Source of the DNA: Flavobacterium fontis
GTDB taxonomy: Bacteria > Bacteroidota > Bacteroidia > Flavobacteriales > Flavobacteriaceae
Assembly (NCBI RefSeq): GCF_900129405.1
Contig: NZ_FQVQ01000001.1
Span: forward strand, 124,001-188,000
DNA length: 64,000 bases
Direction: 5' to 3'
The translations under genes and the position numbers were made by a program. The notes under the pieces are model-generated. The model did no database searches. It saw only the letters and a list, made by a program, of their open reading frames with translations, and was not told the origin of the DNA. This document shows, in pieces, positions 43,511 through 52,770 of the stretch (position 1 is the first letter of the stretch; every line of letters begins with the position of its first letter).

Positions 43511-44598
43511 AGGAGTCCTTTGGTACTAGGTAATTGATTTTGTGCGTTTTTTTGCACCGCGCTTTTTAGTGATCGGGCAAACGATTTAAAAATGGATTCA
43601 ATCTTGTGGTGTTCATTTTTGCCTTTGGCTTTCACATAAAGATTGCAACGGGCTCCATCACAAAAGGATTTGAAAAAGTGGTCAAACATTTCTGTGGGCA
43701 TATCGCCTATGGTTTCTCGCTTGAATTTTGCATTCCAATTTAAAGCACTTCTTCCGCCAAAATCAAGGGCAGTAACCGCTATACAATCGTCCATGGGAAG
43801 CATAAAACCATAGCGTTCAATGCCGCGTTTGGTTCCCAAAGCTTTATCGATAGCAGTTCCTAGTACAATACCAACATCTTCAATGGTGTGGTGTTCATCG
43901 ACGTCCAAATCACCTTGTACCGAAATCCGTAAGTCGAGTCCGCCGTGACGTGCAATTTGTTCGAGCATGTGGTCAAAAAATCGCAAGCCCGTCTGAATTT
44001 CCGCTTTCCCTGAACCTTCCAAGGTGAGTTCCACTTCAATTTGGGTTTCCTTGGTGGTTCGTTTTACAAGCGTGCTTCTTTTTTGTTGGGACAAATAGGT
44101 ATATATCGATTCCCAATTCGGCGCTGTGAATGTGGCTGCATCATTGGATTCCGTTTGAAGCAAAATAGACTGACAGCCGAGGTTTTGTGCCAATTGGACA
44201 TCGGTCAATCGATCGCCAATGACCCATGAATTTATAAGGTCAAAGGTGCCGTTGAGGTAGGATTTGAGCATGCCAATCCCAGGTTTTCGGGTGGGAGCAT
44301 TGTCTTCGGGAAAGGAGCGGTCGATGCAAATTTCGCGAAAGCGGATGCCTTCATTTTCAAAAGCTTGAACCATTTTGTTTTGGGCAGGCCAAAAGGTTTC
44401 TTCGGGAAAAGAAGCGGTTCCTAAACCGTCTTGATTGGTCACCAGTACCAATTCATAATCCATTTCGCGAACAATTTTTCCTAAGTAGGTGAAAACACCC
44501 GGAAGAAATTCCAGTTTTTCTAAACTATCCACTTGGAAATCGAGGGGAGGTTCTTGAATTAAGGTCCCATCACGGTCGATAAAGAGTATTTTTTTCAT
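43507..44598 (-). CDS. hisB: bifunctional histidinol-phosphatase / imidazoleglycerol-phosphate dehydratase
   Basis: This 363-residue fused enzyme has a HAD phosphatase half (residues 1 to about 165; [38 protein letters not shown]) and a dehydratase half (about 172-363; [30 protein letters not shown] and [17 protein letters not shown], supplying metal-binding His). The E. coli phosphatase half has a zinc-binding Cys/His loop. The equivalent segment here ([17 protein letters not shown]) lacks the full set, so it probably does without that zinc. Confidence 0.95.
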   Translation of the reverse strand: MKKILFIDRDGTLIQEPPLDFQVDSLEKLEFLPGVFTYLGKIVREMDYELVLVTNQDGLGTASFPEETFWPAQNKMVQAFENEGIRFREICIDRSFPEDNAPTRKPGIGMLKSYLNGTFDLINSWVIGDRLTDVQLAQNLGCQSILLQTESNDAATFTAPNWESIYTYLSQQKRSTLVKRTTKETQIEVELTLEGSGKAEIQTGLRFFDHMLEQIARHGGLDLRISVQGDLDVDEHHTIEDVGIVLGTAIDKALGTKRGIERYGFMLPMDDCIAVTALDFGGRSALNWNAKFKRETIGDMPTEMFDHFFKSFCDGARCNLYVKAKGKNEHHKIESIFKSFARSLKSAVQKNAQNQLPSTKGLL

Positions 44599-45596
44599 TG
44601 GAATTCGGCTAATGTTTTAAGGAGTAATTCATTTTCTTGTGGGGTTCCCACGGTAATTCGTAAGGTGTTTGGAACGTCCTTGCTTCGGTTGCGAACGATG
44701 AGGTTTCGGCCGGTTAAAAAAGCATAGATTCGGTCGGCTTCGGTCATTTCCACCAAAATAAAATTGGTTACGGACGGAAAAATGCGACGAACCGATGGAT
44801 TCTTTTTTAAGCCTTCAACCAACTTATCTCGTTCTTTCACTAGGGTTTCAATAGCTGTCGCATCCCAATTTTGAAGGGCTTGAAGCGCGAGTTCTTGGTT
44901 GGTTTGACTTATATTGTATGGGGGTTTGATTTTTTTTAAAACCGCAATAATCTCAGGATGTGCGATACCCATTCCCATTCGTAAACCCGCAAGACCTTTG
45001 GCTTTGCTTAAGGTTTGGGCGATGATGAGGTTGGGGTAGTTTTGAAGGAGTTCATTTTTGGAGTTGCTGGGACTAAAATCAATATAGGCTTCGTCCAAAA
45101 AGACAATTCCTTGAAAATTTTGAAGAAGAATTTCAATGTTTTCCAATTCATTTCCTGTTGGATTGTTGGGCGAACACAAATACAAAATTTTCGCTTTTTG
45201 GGCTAAAATTTGGGGAATATCCAATTGAAAGTCCCCAGTCAACGGAATGCGAATACATTCCAAATTATTGATTTTGGCGTACACCTCGTACATGCCGTAA
45301 GTGGGTGGACAAACGATGATGCTATCGGTTCCAGGGATTCCAAAAGCACGTTGTACTAAATCAATAATTTCATCGCTGCCATTGCCAAGAATCAATTGAT
45401 TTTCAGCACATCCAATTTGCGCAGCAAGAACGGATTGCACTGCTTTTGCCTCAGGGTCGGGATAACGATTGTACTTTCCTTCTGGAAATTCATTGGCATC
45501 CAAGAAAATTCCTGTCGTACCCGTATATTCTTCACGTGCACTGGAATACGGGGTGAGTTGGGCAATATTGGGACGAATAAGGGCTAATGGATTCAT
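44595..45596 (-). CDS. hisC: histidinol-phosphate aminotransferase
   Basis: This 333-residue class II pyridoxal-phosphate aminotransferase has [17 protein letters not shown] at about residues 69-85, [11 protein letters not shown] at about 139-149, and the cofactor Lys in [19 protein letters not shown] at about 195. An arginine for substrate carboxylate lies in [13 protein letters not shown]. It overlaps its neighbours by ATGA on both sides. Confidence 0.95.
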   Translation of the reverse strand: MNPLALIRPNIAQLTPYSSAREEYTGTTGIFLDANEFPEGKYNRYPDPEAKAVQSVLAAQIGCAENQLILGNGSDEIIDLVQRAFGIPGTDSIIVCPPTYGMYEVYAKINNLECIRIPLTGDFQLDIPQILAQKAKILYLCSPNNPTGNELENIEILLQNFQGIVFLDEAYIDFSPSNSKNELLQNYPNLIIAQTLSKAKGLAGLRMGMGIAHPEIIAVLKKIKPPYNISQTNQELALQALQNWDATAIETLVKERDKLVEGLKKNPSVRRIFPSVTNFILVEMTEADRIYAFLTGRNLIVRNRSKDVPNTLRITVGTPQENELLLKTLAEFQ

Positions 45597-46879
45597 GAGT
45601 TGTTCTTTTTAATTCGGAGCGAAACGGCATTTTTGTGGGCGAAAAGTCCTTCGGCTTCGGCGAGTATTTCGAGGGTCGGACCCAAATCAAGCAATCCTTC
45701 TTCAGTGATTTCTTGAAAGGTTATTTTTTTGATAAAACTATCCAAAGACACACCACTGTAGGCTTTGGCATAGCCGCTGGTAGGTAACGTGTGATTGGTG
45801 CCGCTAGCGTAATCGCCTGCGGTTTCACAACTGTAGGTTCCTAAAAAGACCGATCCCGCAGCGGTGATTTTTGACGACCAATCTGAGGCATTTTCCAAGG
45901 CCACAATCAAGTGTTCAGGGGCATAGGCATTGCTAAAGGCAAAACAATCGTCCAAGCTTGGAAGTGCGATAGCATAACTGCTTAGCAAGGCTTGTTGCGC
46001 GATTTTTTTTCGCGGTAATTTTTCCAACTGCCGCTCAACTGCTGCTAGGATGCACTGGAGTTGTTCAGGGGCATCGCTCAGCACGACGACTTGACTGTCG
46101 GCATCGTGTTCGGCTTGCGCCAATAAATCGGCTGCGACAAATTCGGGATTACTATTTGCATCAGCAATAATCAACACTTCACTAGGTCCGGCAGGTAAAT
46201 CAATGGCTACTTGCAGTTGCTGTGCATAGGCTTTGGCAGCCGTCACGTATTTGTTACCTGGACCAAAAATCTTATCGACTTTGGGGAGTGTCTGGCTGCC
46301 AAAAGTCATTCCTGCAATGGCTTGAATGCCACCCACTTTGTACAATTCTGTAATTCCAGCCACTTGGGCAGCATACAGAATGGCAGGATTAATTTCTCCT
46401 AGTGCATTTGGAGGCGTACAGAGAATGCGATTGGGGCAACCCGCAATTTGAGCTGGAATTCCCAACATCAATACGGTAGAAAATAGGGGCGCGGTTCCAC
46501 CCGGAATGTACAATCCCACGGTTTCAATTGGGCGACTTTCTCTCCAGCAGGTGACTCCCGGCGACGTGGTGATGCGTAGGATGGGTTCCCGCTGACTTTC
46601 ATGAAAACGGCGAATTTGATGGGCCGCACGATCAATGGCTTGTTTTAGTTCAGGAGCGATTTGCGATGCCGCTTTTTGCATCTCTTCAGGCGAAACACGA
46701 AGATTTTCTCCTTCAAAACCATCAAAAAGTTGGGTGTATTTTGCAATGGCTTGGTCGCCTTTTTTTTGAACATCTGTAAAAATGGTGCGAACGGTTTCTT
46801 CCAGATTCAAACCCGTTGGAACCTGACGTGAGGTGATTTTTTGTTGCGCTTCGCTGTTTGGAAAAAGGATGTAGTTCAT
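45593..46879 (-). CDS. hisD: histidinol dehydrogenase
   Basis: This 428-residue zinc enzyme oxidises histidinol to histidine in two steps. Motifs are VGLYIPGGTAPLFSTVLMLG at about residues 116-135, DKIFGPGNKYVTAAKAYA at about 210-227, LPAGPSEVLIIAD, and the zinc region AQAEHDADSQVV at about 252-263. Near the C-terminus are YAPEHLIVAL and GTNHTLPTSGYA. Length is normal. Confidence 0.96.
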   Translation of the reverse strand: MNYILFPNSEAQQKITSRQVPTGLNLEETVRTIFTDVQKKGDQAIAKYTQLFDGFEGENLRVSPEEMQKAASQIAPELKQAIDRAAHQIRRFHESQREPILRITTSPGVTCWRESRPIETVGLYIPGGTAPLFSTVLMLGIPAQIAGCPNRILCTPPNALGEINPAILYAAQVAGITELYKVGGIQAIAGMTFGSQTLPKVDKIFGPGNKYVTAAKAYAQQLQVAIDLPAGPSEVLIIADANSNPEFVAADLLAQAEHDADSQVVVLSDAPEQLQCILAAVERQLEKLPRKKIAQQALLSSYAIALPSLDDCFAFSNAYAPEHLIVALENASDWSSKITAAGSVFLGTYSCETAGDYASGTNHTLPTSGYAKAYSGVSLDSFIKKITFQEITEEGLLDLGPTLEILAEAEGLFAHKNAVSLRIKKNNS

Positions 46880-46890
46880 AGTTGTACGTT

Positions 46891-47748
46891 TTAAGCGACC
46901 ATTTGATCCATCGGAATGACTAGAATTCCTTCGGCTCCGGCCTTTTTTAATTGTTCAATAATGCTCCATGATTCTTTTTCTGAAAGTACGGCATGGATGC
47001 TGCTCCAACCTGAAAGCGCAAGTGGCATTACGGTTGGCGATTTGATTCCAGGTAAAAGTTGAATGATGGTATCCAGCTGTTCGTTGGGCGCATTCAAAAG
47101 AATGTACTTGTTCGCTTTGGCTTGTTGGCAGGCGTCAATTCGAAAGAGTAAATTGTCAACTAATTCCTGTTGTTCTGCAGACAAATTGGGATTGGCGATG
47201 AGTACCGCTTGGCTGGAACAAACGGTGGCGACTTCTTTCAATCCGTTCATCAACAAAGTACTTCCCGTGCTTACAATATCAAAAACGGCATCAGCTAGAC
47301 CAATTCCGGGAGCGATTTCAACACTTCCGCTGATGGGTTCGAGAATTATTGGAATATTTTTTTTAGCAAAAAAACGACTTAGCACACCGGGGTAACTCGT
47401 TGCAATTTTTTTGGAAGCGAAATAGGATAAGTCCGTGTAGTTTTCTTCTTTAGGAATAGCAAGCGCCATACGGCATTTGGCAAAACCAAGCGGCTTGAGA
47501 ATGGTGACATTTTTATTTTGTTCCCAGACTTCGTTTTCACCCAAAATACCCAAATCGGCAACACCTTGTTCAACATATTGCGGAATATCATCATCGCGCA
47601 AGAAGAGGATTTCGATGGGGTAATTGGAAGCCACCGCTTTTAATTTACGTTCGCCGTTACTGAGTTGAATCCCGCAAGATTCGAGTAATTGAATGGACTT
47701 CTCACTGAGGCGTCCTGATTTTTGAAGGGCAATTTTGATACTTTTCAT
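46891..47748 (-). CDS. hisG: ATP phosphoribosyltransferase, long form
   Basis: This 285-residue protein is the long HisG type, with a C-terminal regulatory domain (about residues 210-285, KANKYILLNAPNEQLDTII to the end) expected to bind histidine. The catalytic part shows KIALQKSGRLSEKS, GVADLGILGENEVWE, and the phosphoribosyl-pyrophosphate loop DAVFDIVSTGSTLLMNGL. It makes the first committed step and is the first structural gene after the leader peptide. Confidence 0.96.
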   Translation of the reverse strand: MKSIKIALQKSGRLSEKSIQLLESCGIQLSNGERKLKAVASNYPIEILFLRDDDIPQYVEQGVADLGILGENEVWEQNKNVTILKPLGFAKCRMALAIPKEENYTDLSYFASKKIATSYPGVLSRFFAKKNIPIILEPISGSVEIAPGIGLADAVFDIVSTGSTLLMNGLKEVATVCSSQAVLIANPNLSAEQQELVDNLLFRIDACQQAKANKYILLNAPNEQLDTIIQLLPGIKSPTVMPLALSGWSSIHAVLSEKESWSIIEQLKKAGAEGILVIPMDQMVA

Positions 47749-47787
47749 TTTGATTAAAAATGACTGAGTATACCGGGAGGAAAGGAA

Positions 47788-47819
47788 ATAAAAAAACCGC
47801 CTGATATACTCAGACGGTT
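47788..47819 (-). terminator. his attenuator terminator
   Basis: On the minus strand AACCGTCTGA pairs with TCAGGCGGTT (47810-47819 with 47795-47804) using one G-U pair around a short loop, followed by a T-run. It lies between the leader peptide and hisG. The leader segment CTCAGGCG (47857-47864) can pair fully, with one G-U, to the 5-prime arm CGTCTGAG (47809-47816), forming a clear competing antiterminator. Confidence 0.88.
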
Positions 47820-47850
47820 CGACATATTTTTGTTTTTACAACATACAACA

Positions 47851-47910
47851 TCAGCTCGCCTGAGGGCCAGAATGTGTATGATGATGTAATGCTGTAAATA
47901 AAGTTTTCAT
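47851..47910 (-). CDS. hisL: his operon leader peptide (19 residues, four His)
   Basis: On the minus strand ATG at 47910 opens a 19-codon frame ending in TGA at 47851. It reads MKTLFTALHHHTHSGPQAS, with CAT CAT CAT at codons 9-11 and CAT at codon 13. The antiterminator segment covers codons 16-18, just downstream of the His codons, and would be hidden by a ribosome that reaches the stop. This is the expected geometry for histidine attenuation. Confidence 0.9.
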   Translation of the reverse strand: MKTLFTALHHHTHSGPQAS

Positions 47911-47927
47911 GCGGTAATTTTGTGGGA

Positions 47928-47935
47928 CAAAGGTA
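47928..47935 (-). promoter_or_regulatory. his operon promoter, -7 box TACCTTTG
   Basis: On the minus strand TACCTTTG matches TAnnTTTG exactly, 17 bases before the hisL ATG. The -33 region is T-rich but has no exact TTTG. Confidence 0.6.
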
Positions 47936-47997
47936 GCGACAGTGTTTGGAAAAAAAAGCGCCTTTTTAAAAATTTAACATTCGTTAGAAGATGTTTT

Positions 47998-49134
47998 TTA
48001 GAACAATCTACGAATTAAAGCCTTGATGAACAAGGTTTTAGGGCAACGTAAAATTATATTCAAATCTTCTAAAAATGTGGTTTCTTCATCCAAAAATTTA
48101 AAGATGGTAGCCACTTTTCCTTGGCGAAACATGCTCGCAAAGATCGAACTTCCGACTTCATTTTTTTGATATAGAATGTCAATAAGCAGTAAGTCATAAA
48201 ACCAAAAACGATTGATTTTGTGAAATTTTCGCAGGTCATTATTTTGGGGTAAAAAATTAACTAAGGCTTTGGATTTTTTGAGGGCATTTTTAAAGGTATA
48301 ACCCGTACTCGCTTTGGTCCACCCGCCCGCCGAACCGATGTGTAAAATGCGTTCCGAATTGTGTTTCCAAAACGGATAACAGGTCATCGGAATATTCCCT
48401 TGTTCGGTTTCGGTAATCGTATAGGCCGTTATACCGAGACGCTCTAAATAGGCTTTGATTTCCGATTCGTATTCCTCGCGTGGCAATAGGTTGGCCGAAA
48501 ACAGCGTGTACTCCATTAAAGCCTCTTTTTCACTGGTAGGAAGCACATACATGAATCGGGTATTGCCTTTTTGAGGTACCGAAAAATCCATAAAAGTGGC
48601 ACAATCGGGGGTAAAAACAGGAGTTTCCGTTTGCACAAACCAACCTATAAAATGTTGGTGTACTAAGGGAAACTTTTTTTGCGCCATTAACCGTTCGGGA
48701 TTGAAAATGGAATTGAAAATAAAGTTACAAGTAAAACTTTGGTTTTCCGTTTTCACTAAACAATGATTGCCCAATTCTTGAAAATCAACTACTTTTTCTT
48801 GGACTATTGTGATATTCGAATGGTTTTCAAGTTCTTGAAAAGTGCGTTGATAAAAATCCAATCCGCGCATCATGCGATAGGTGTAGGGCGCCATGGCAAA
48901 ACGGCGTTCAAAACCTGTATCAGCAAATACGGCTGCCTCCCACGCTTTGTGTTGTATGTTTTCAAATTGCTTTTTTTCATCCCAAAAACACCAGGTACGA
49001 TCGTTGGTTTTTTTGGCGTCGGTATCGAGTAAGAGTATTTTTTTGTCTCGATAAAAGGGATGCTGCACCATTTCTCGTACGGTCAATAAGGCCGCGAGTC
49101 CGGTTCCGGTGAAGATGTAATGGTAATGTTGCAC
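47998..49134 (-). CDS. crtY: lycopene beta-cyclase (CrtY-like)
   Basis: This 378-residue flavoprotein has an N-terminal dinucleotide-binding loop (HYIFTGTGLAALLTVREM), the lycopene cyclase motif NDRTWCFWDEKKQ at about residues 43-55, FIGWFVQTETPVF at about 163, and HIGSAGGWTKASTGYTF at about 266-282. It closes the beta rings of lycopene, a step towards beta-carotene and zeaxanthin, the yellow pigments of many flavobacteria. The GTG at 49134 is used because the cofactor loop begins only nine residues later. A promoter box ends five bases upstream, which suggests a leaderless message. Confidence 0.9.
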   Translation of the reverse strand: MQHYHYIFTGTGLAALLTVREMVQHPFYRDKKILLLDTDAKKTNDRTWCFWDEKKQFENIQHKAWEAAVFADTGFERRFAMAPYTYRMMRGLDFYQRTFQELENHSNITIVQEKVVDFQELGNHCLVKTENQSFTCNFIFNSIFNPERLMAQKKFPLVHQHFIGWFVQTETPVFTPDCATFMDFSVPQKGNTRFMYVLPTSEKEALMEYTLFSANLLPREEYESEIKAYLERLGITAYTITETEQGNIPMTCYPFWKHNSERILHIGSAGGWTKASTGYTFKNALKKSKALVNFLPQNNDLRKFHKINRFWFYDLLLIDILYQKNEVGSSIFASMFRQGKVATIFKFLDEETTFLEDLNIILRCPKTLFIKALIRRLF

Positions 49135-49138
49135 GATT

Positions 49139-49173
49139 CAAAGGTAACAAAAACCGTTGCCCTTTTGCCCAAA
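49139..49173 (-). promoter_or_regulatory. crtY promoter (-7 TACCTTTG, -33 TTTG)
   Basis: On the minus strand TACCTTTG at 49139-49146 and TTTG at 49170-49173 are both exact consensus elements, 23 bases apart. The start codon is four bases beyond the -7 box. Confidence 0.6.
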
Positions 49174-49179
49174 CATTTG

Positions 49180-51225
49180 TTAATCCCAATGAAAGCGAAT
49201 CCCAATAAATCCGCGAATCCCTTGATTAGGACCGTAGGCATAGGTAGGGTCAAAGGTTAGACCAAACGGGTTGTCGGGCGTAGGCAAAGCCATCCCATTA
49301 CTGTCAAATTGCACGTTTTGGTCAAATGGATCGTTGGCGCGTGCAATCAAAAATGGATTTCCGCGATTGGGCGTCCAATTGAGTAGGTTTTTTACCCCAC
49401 CATAGATTTCAAAATGATGCCCACCTTTGTACGTCAATTGAATGTTTTGGATACTGAACGGCAAGGAGTATTCCCGACGCGGGTCCAAGGGTCCTAATAA
49501 GGGCAAGCGCATGGGTCCAGTGAGGTTTCCGGTGTAATCGAGGGTCCACTTGCTGTTTCTCGGGGTAAAGGCAATCGACCAATTGGCCCCATAACGTTCG
49601 GCAAATAGCGGTTGAAATTCACGTCCTTCTTGCCGAACCGTTGGGCGATAGAGGTTAAATCCAAGCGAGGCTGTAATTCCAAACGGACTGATCCAATCCC
49701 CTTGCAATCCACTGCCCCACATTCGCATGTCGCCGTCCAAATTTTTATAAATAATAGCATTGGGGTTGGTGTCGTAATCGGGTAAAATGCGGTTGGTGAA
49801 ATAGGTTAGCCACGTAGAAGCCTCGATCACAAAGGTTCCAGCCTCGGTTGTCGACCATTTGTGAAGGTAGTTCCAATTGGCATTGTATGACGTTTCAGGC
49901 CGTAAAGATTCGGCCAAAATTACGTCACGAGCTCCCGACAAGGCTTGATGGTCTTCCGTAAAAAGATTCACTACACGAAATCCCGTACCCAAGTTAAATC
50001 GCATTACGGCATTTGAAGCGGGCTTCCATTTGAATGCGATACGCGGCGTGAGGATGGAACCGTGCGCCGAGTTGTAATCATAACGCATACCGAGAAGTGC
50101 TCCTGTTTTGGCACTCCATGTCCAGTCATCTTGCACGAAAAAACTTCCAATGTGCATGTGATTGGATTGTGCAGTGGCAGGCGTGTTGTCATTATAGAAT
50201 TGATAACGGTAGGCCGATCCAGTCAAGAGGGAGTGGTTTCCTATTTGTTTGTCCCATAGCGCTTGTACAAATCCAATGTTTTGTTGCGCGATGTATACCG
50301 AATTTCCGTACACCGAATTTTGGTTGTGGCCGATCCACGAGTATTGCAGTTTGATTTTTTCTGTGGTGGGCAGTTCATACAAACCGAGGAATTCATACCG
50401 TGAGGTGTAAATGCTTTCGCCATAGACTTGGTCACCTCCGCGAAAGGAAGAGTTCCATTGCATTTGCCCGCCCCATCGGTCTTCATACAAATACCGCGAA
50501 ACCCATTGAAATGCCTTTCCGCTTTTCCGCTTAAAGTTCCATTTCCCAAAAAGAGCAATCCGGTGTTGGAGTGCCACATCGGTAAAATTATCTCGGTTTT
50601 CATCAACTCGATTTTGAGCATGTACATAATTCACGCCGAGCAGTCCGTTGCCCGATTTTTTTGACCCCAAGCGGTAGCCCAAATCGACATTATGTTCCCA
50701 CCAAGAAGTGGTAAAAAAATTTCCCGTAAAACGTTTATGGTTTTCCGGTTTTTTGGTGATAATGTTGAGCAAACCCGCTACGGCCTCACTGCCATATAAA
50801 GAAGAAGCGGGCCCTTTAACTACTTCGATACGTTCAATCATGGAGGTGGGAATTCCTGAGAGTCCGTAAACCGTTCCTAGTGCACTAACGATGGGCATTC
50901 CGTCAATGGTGACCATGGTGTAGGCGCCTTCCATTCCATTGATACGAATGTCAAAAGTGTTGCAAACATTGCAATTATTTTGCGGACGTAATCCGTTGGC
51001 GTTTTGCAAGGCGTCAACTAAATTGGAGGTTGGATTTTGTTTCAAAAAAGTCGACGTAATGATTTCTACAGGCACTGCATTTTCGAGTCGTTTTACAGGT
51101 TTTAAAGTGCCAGAGACTACAATTTCATCCAATTGTGTCGTTCCTTTGGGAAGGCTGTCCTGAGGGGTTTGACTGTGTAACGTCAGCCCAAGAAATACGA
51201 TAAAAACTGTAATTTTATATTTCAT
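49180..51225 (-). CDS. TonB-dependent outer membrane receptor
   Basis: This 681-residue protein has a signal peptide (MKYKITVFIVFLGLTLHSQ), a TonB box-like segment TQLDEIVVSGTL, and a plug domain (about residues 45-155; INGMEGAYTMVTIDGMPIVS, IERIEVVKGPASSLYGSEAVAG). A 22-strand-type barrel follows. The plug has a notable CNVCNT pair in NGLRPQNNCNVCNTFDIRI, which could bind a metal. It is divergent from a DtxR-type metal regulator 75 bases away with two palindromes between, so a metal or metal-complex substrate is likely. The start at 51225 is chosen because the signal peptide begins there. Confidence 0.88.
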   Translation of the reverse strand: MKYKITVFIVFLGLTLHSQTPQDSLPKGTTQLDEIVVSGTLKPVKRLENAVPVEIITSTFLKQNPTSNLVDALQNANGLRPQNNCNVCNTFDIRINGMEGAYTMVTIDGMPIVSALGTVYGLSGIPTSMIERIEVVKGPASSLYGSEAVAGLLNIITKKPENHKRFTGNFFTTSWWEHNVDLGYRLGSKKSGNGLLGVNYVHAQNRVDENRDNFTDVALQHRIALFGKWNFKRKSGKAFQWVSRYLYEDRWGGQMQWNSSFRGGDQVYGESIYTSRYEFLGLYELPTTEKIKLQYSWIGHNQNSVYGNSVYIAQQNIGFVQALWDKQIGNHSLLTGSAYRYQFYNDNTPATAQSNHMHIGSFFVQDDWTWSAKTGALLGMRYDYNSAHGSILTPRIAFKWKPASNAVMRFNLGTGFRVVNLFTEDHQALSGARDVILAESLRPETSYNANWNYLHKWSTTEAGTFVIEASTWLTYFTNRILPDYDTNPNAIIYKNLDGDMRMWGSGLQGDWISPFGITASLGFNLYRPTVRQEGREFQPLFAERYGANWSIAFTPRNSKWTLDYTGNLTGPMRLPLLGPLDPRREYSLPFSIQNIQLTYKGGHHFEIYGGVKNLLNWTPNRGNPFLIARANDPFDQNVQFDSNGMALPTPDNPFGLTFDPTYAYGPNQGIRGFIGIRFHWD

Positions 51226-51232
51226 AAAAAAA

Positions 51233-51254
51233 TATTTAGGCAAAACTAAAAATA
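51233..51254. promoter_or_regulatory. candidate DtxR-family operator, site 1 (TATTTAGG..CTAAAAATA)
   Basis: An imperfect palindrome, TTTAG-GCAAAA-CTAAA, lies within TATTTAGGCAAAACTAAAAA between the TonB receptor and the DtxR-type gene. Its TATTTAG half-site recurs at 55082 and 57812, in front of other metal-uptake genes. It overlaps a second inverted repeat, AAAACTA-AAAA-TAGTTTT (about 51242-51259). Confidence 0.55.
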
Positions 51255-51257
51255 GTT

Positions 51258-51288
51258 TTATTCAAAACAAAGTATTATTTTTGAATAA
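51258..51288 (+). promoter_or_regulatory. dtxR promoter (-7 TATTTTTG) inside an inverted repeat
   Basis: TTATTCAAAA (51258-51267) and TTTTGAATAA (51279-51288) form a perfect 10-base inverted repeat. It includes the exact -7 box TATTTTTG (51276-51283), 17 bases before the regulator ATG. A protein bound here would control the regulator gene itself. Confidence 0.55.
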
Positions 51289-51300
51289 ATAAAAATTCAA

Positions 51301-51957
51301 ATGACTATTTCTGAAGAGAACTACATTAAAGTCATCTACCATTTATCACAAGTTTCACCCAAAGGGGTAACCACCAACGCAATTGCGGGAACCTTGGATA
51401 CCAAAGCATCTTCTGTAACGGATATGCTGAAAAAATTGGCCGATAAAAACTGGGTTTCCTACCAAAAATACCAAGGCGTTTCGTTGACCGAATCGGGCTT
51501 GCTAAAAGCCAAAATGGTGGTGCGCAAACACCGCTTGTGGGAAGTTTTTTTGGTCGAAAAATTGGGCTTTGCCTGGGATGAGGTGCATGATATTGCCGAA
51601 GAGTTGGAACATATTCAATCGGATGCGTTGATCGGACGACTCGATGAGTTTTTGGGCTACCCTTCTTTTGATCCGCACGGCGATCCTATTCCGAATGCCA
51701 AAGGCGAAATGGTCAAAGAGGAACGGATTCTCCTTTCGGAAGCCCAGCGCAATCACACGTATCGCTTTATTGGTGTAAAAGATTCGTCTCCGGGATTTCT
51801 TCAATATTTGGATAAACAAAAAATAGCCTTGGGCGCTCCCATTGAATTGCTGGAAATAGAACCGTTTGATCATTCGATATGTATTCGTATCAACGAACAA
51901 GAATTGGTGCTTTCACAAAAAATTGCAGATAACCTTTATGTCTTAAAACATGTTTGA
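51301..51957 (+). CDS. DtxR/MntR-family metal-dependent transcriptional regulator
   Basis: This 218-residue protein has an N-terminal winged helix (ISEENYIKVIYHLSQ, TNAIAGTLDTKASSVTDMLKKLA at about residues 25-47), then the metal-binding and dimerisation domain (RKHRLWEVFLVEKLGF, AEELEHIQSDALIGRLDEFL). A C-terminal FeoA/SH3-like domain (GAPIELLEIEPFDH to the end) follows. Family members repress uptake genes when iron or manganese is plentiful. Its gene overlaps the ZIP transporter gene by eight bases, and candidate operators lie upstream and at nearby uptake genes. Confidence 0.92.
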   Translation: MTISEENYIKVIYHLSQVSPKGVTTNAIAGTLDTKASSVTDMLKKLADKNWVSYQKYQGVSLTESGLLKAKMVVRKHRLWEVFLVEKLGFAWDEVHDIAEELEHIQSDALIGRLDEFLGYPSFDPHGDPIPNAKGEMVKEERILLSEAQRNHTYRFIGVKDSSPGFLQYLDKQKIALGAPIELLEIEPFDHSICIRINEQELVLSQKIADNLYVLKHV

Positions 51958-52768
51958 TTCAGTACTCCATTTTTTTGAACAAATTGACCCCGTAGTGGCC
52001 GCTTTACTGGCGACTTTATTTACCTGGGGTTTGACCGCTTTGGGTGCTTCTTTTGTATTTTTCTTTAAAACAATGAACCGGGTTGTTCTTGATGGAATGC
52101 TCGGTTTTACAGGCGGTGTTATGGTGGCTGCCAGTTTTTGGAGTTTGTTAGCGCCGGCCATCGAAATGAGTGAAGGCGACGGTTTTGTAAAAGTAATTCC
52201 CGCCGCACTTGGGTTTTTGCTTGGCGCCTTTTTCATTTTCGGATTAGACAAAATTCTACCGCACTTGCATCTTAATTTTCAAGAAACCGAAGGGATGAAA
52301 TCGCCTTGGCAACGTACGACTTTGTTGGTCTTGGCGATCACTTTGCACAATATCCCAGAAGGGTTGGCCGTGGGCGTTCTTTTTGGGGGTGTTGCAGCAG
52401 GTATTCCTGAAGCCTCGATTGCTGGAGCGGTGACTTTGGCGATTGGAATTGGAATTCAAAATTTTCCTGAGGGTATTGCGGTTTCGATGCCGCTTCGTCG
52501 AATGGGAATGAGCCGATGGAAGAGTTTTATGTACGGTCAATCGTCGGCGTTGGTCGAACCCATAGCGGGGGTTTTGGGTGCGGTGGCAGTTACTTTCTTT
52601 ACCCCATTGTTGCCCTATGCTTTAGCATTTGCAGCGGGTGCAATGATATTTGTCGTAGTGGAAGAAGTGATTCCCGAAACGCAACAAGATAAAAATACAG
52701 ATATTGCCACTTTAGGGTTCATCGGAGGTTTTATCGTCATGATGATGCTCGACGTCGCTTTGGGATAA
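51950..52768 (+). CDS. ZIP-family metal transporter
   Basis: This 272-residue membrane protein has eight predicted helices and the two ZIP metal-site helices: ITLHNIPEGLAVGVLFG at about residues 125-141 and GIGIQNFPEGIAVSMPLRRMG at about 165-185, with a third acidic helix VVVEEVIPE near 240. Such proteins import zinc, iron or manganese across the inner membrane. Overlap with the DtxR-type gene and location in an iron locus suggest iron or manganese, but the ion is not decided by sequence. Confidence 0.92.
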   Translation: MFDSVLHFFEQIDPVVAALLATLFTWGLTALGASFVFFFKTMNRVVLDGMLGFTGGVMVAASFWSLLAPAIEMSEGDGFVKVIPAALGFLLGAFFIFGLDKILPHLHLNFQETEGMKSPWQRTTLLVLAITLHNIPEGLAVGVLFGGVAAGIPEASIAGAVTLAIGIGIQNFPEGIAVSMPLRRMGMSRWKSFMYGQSSALVEPIAGVLGAVAVTFFTPLLPYALAFAAGAMIFVVVEEVIPETQQDKNTDIATLGFIGGFIVMMMLDVALG

Positions 52769-52770
52769 TA

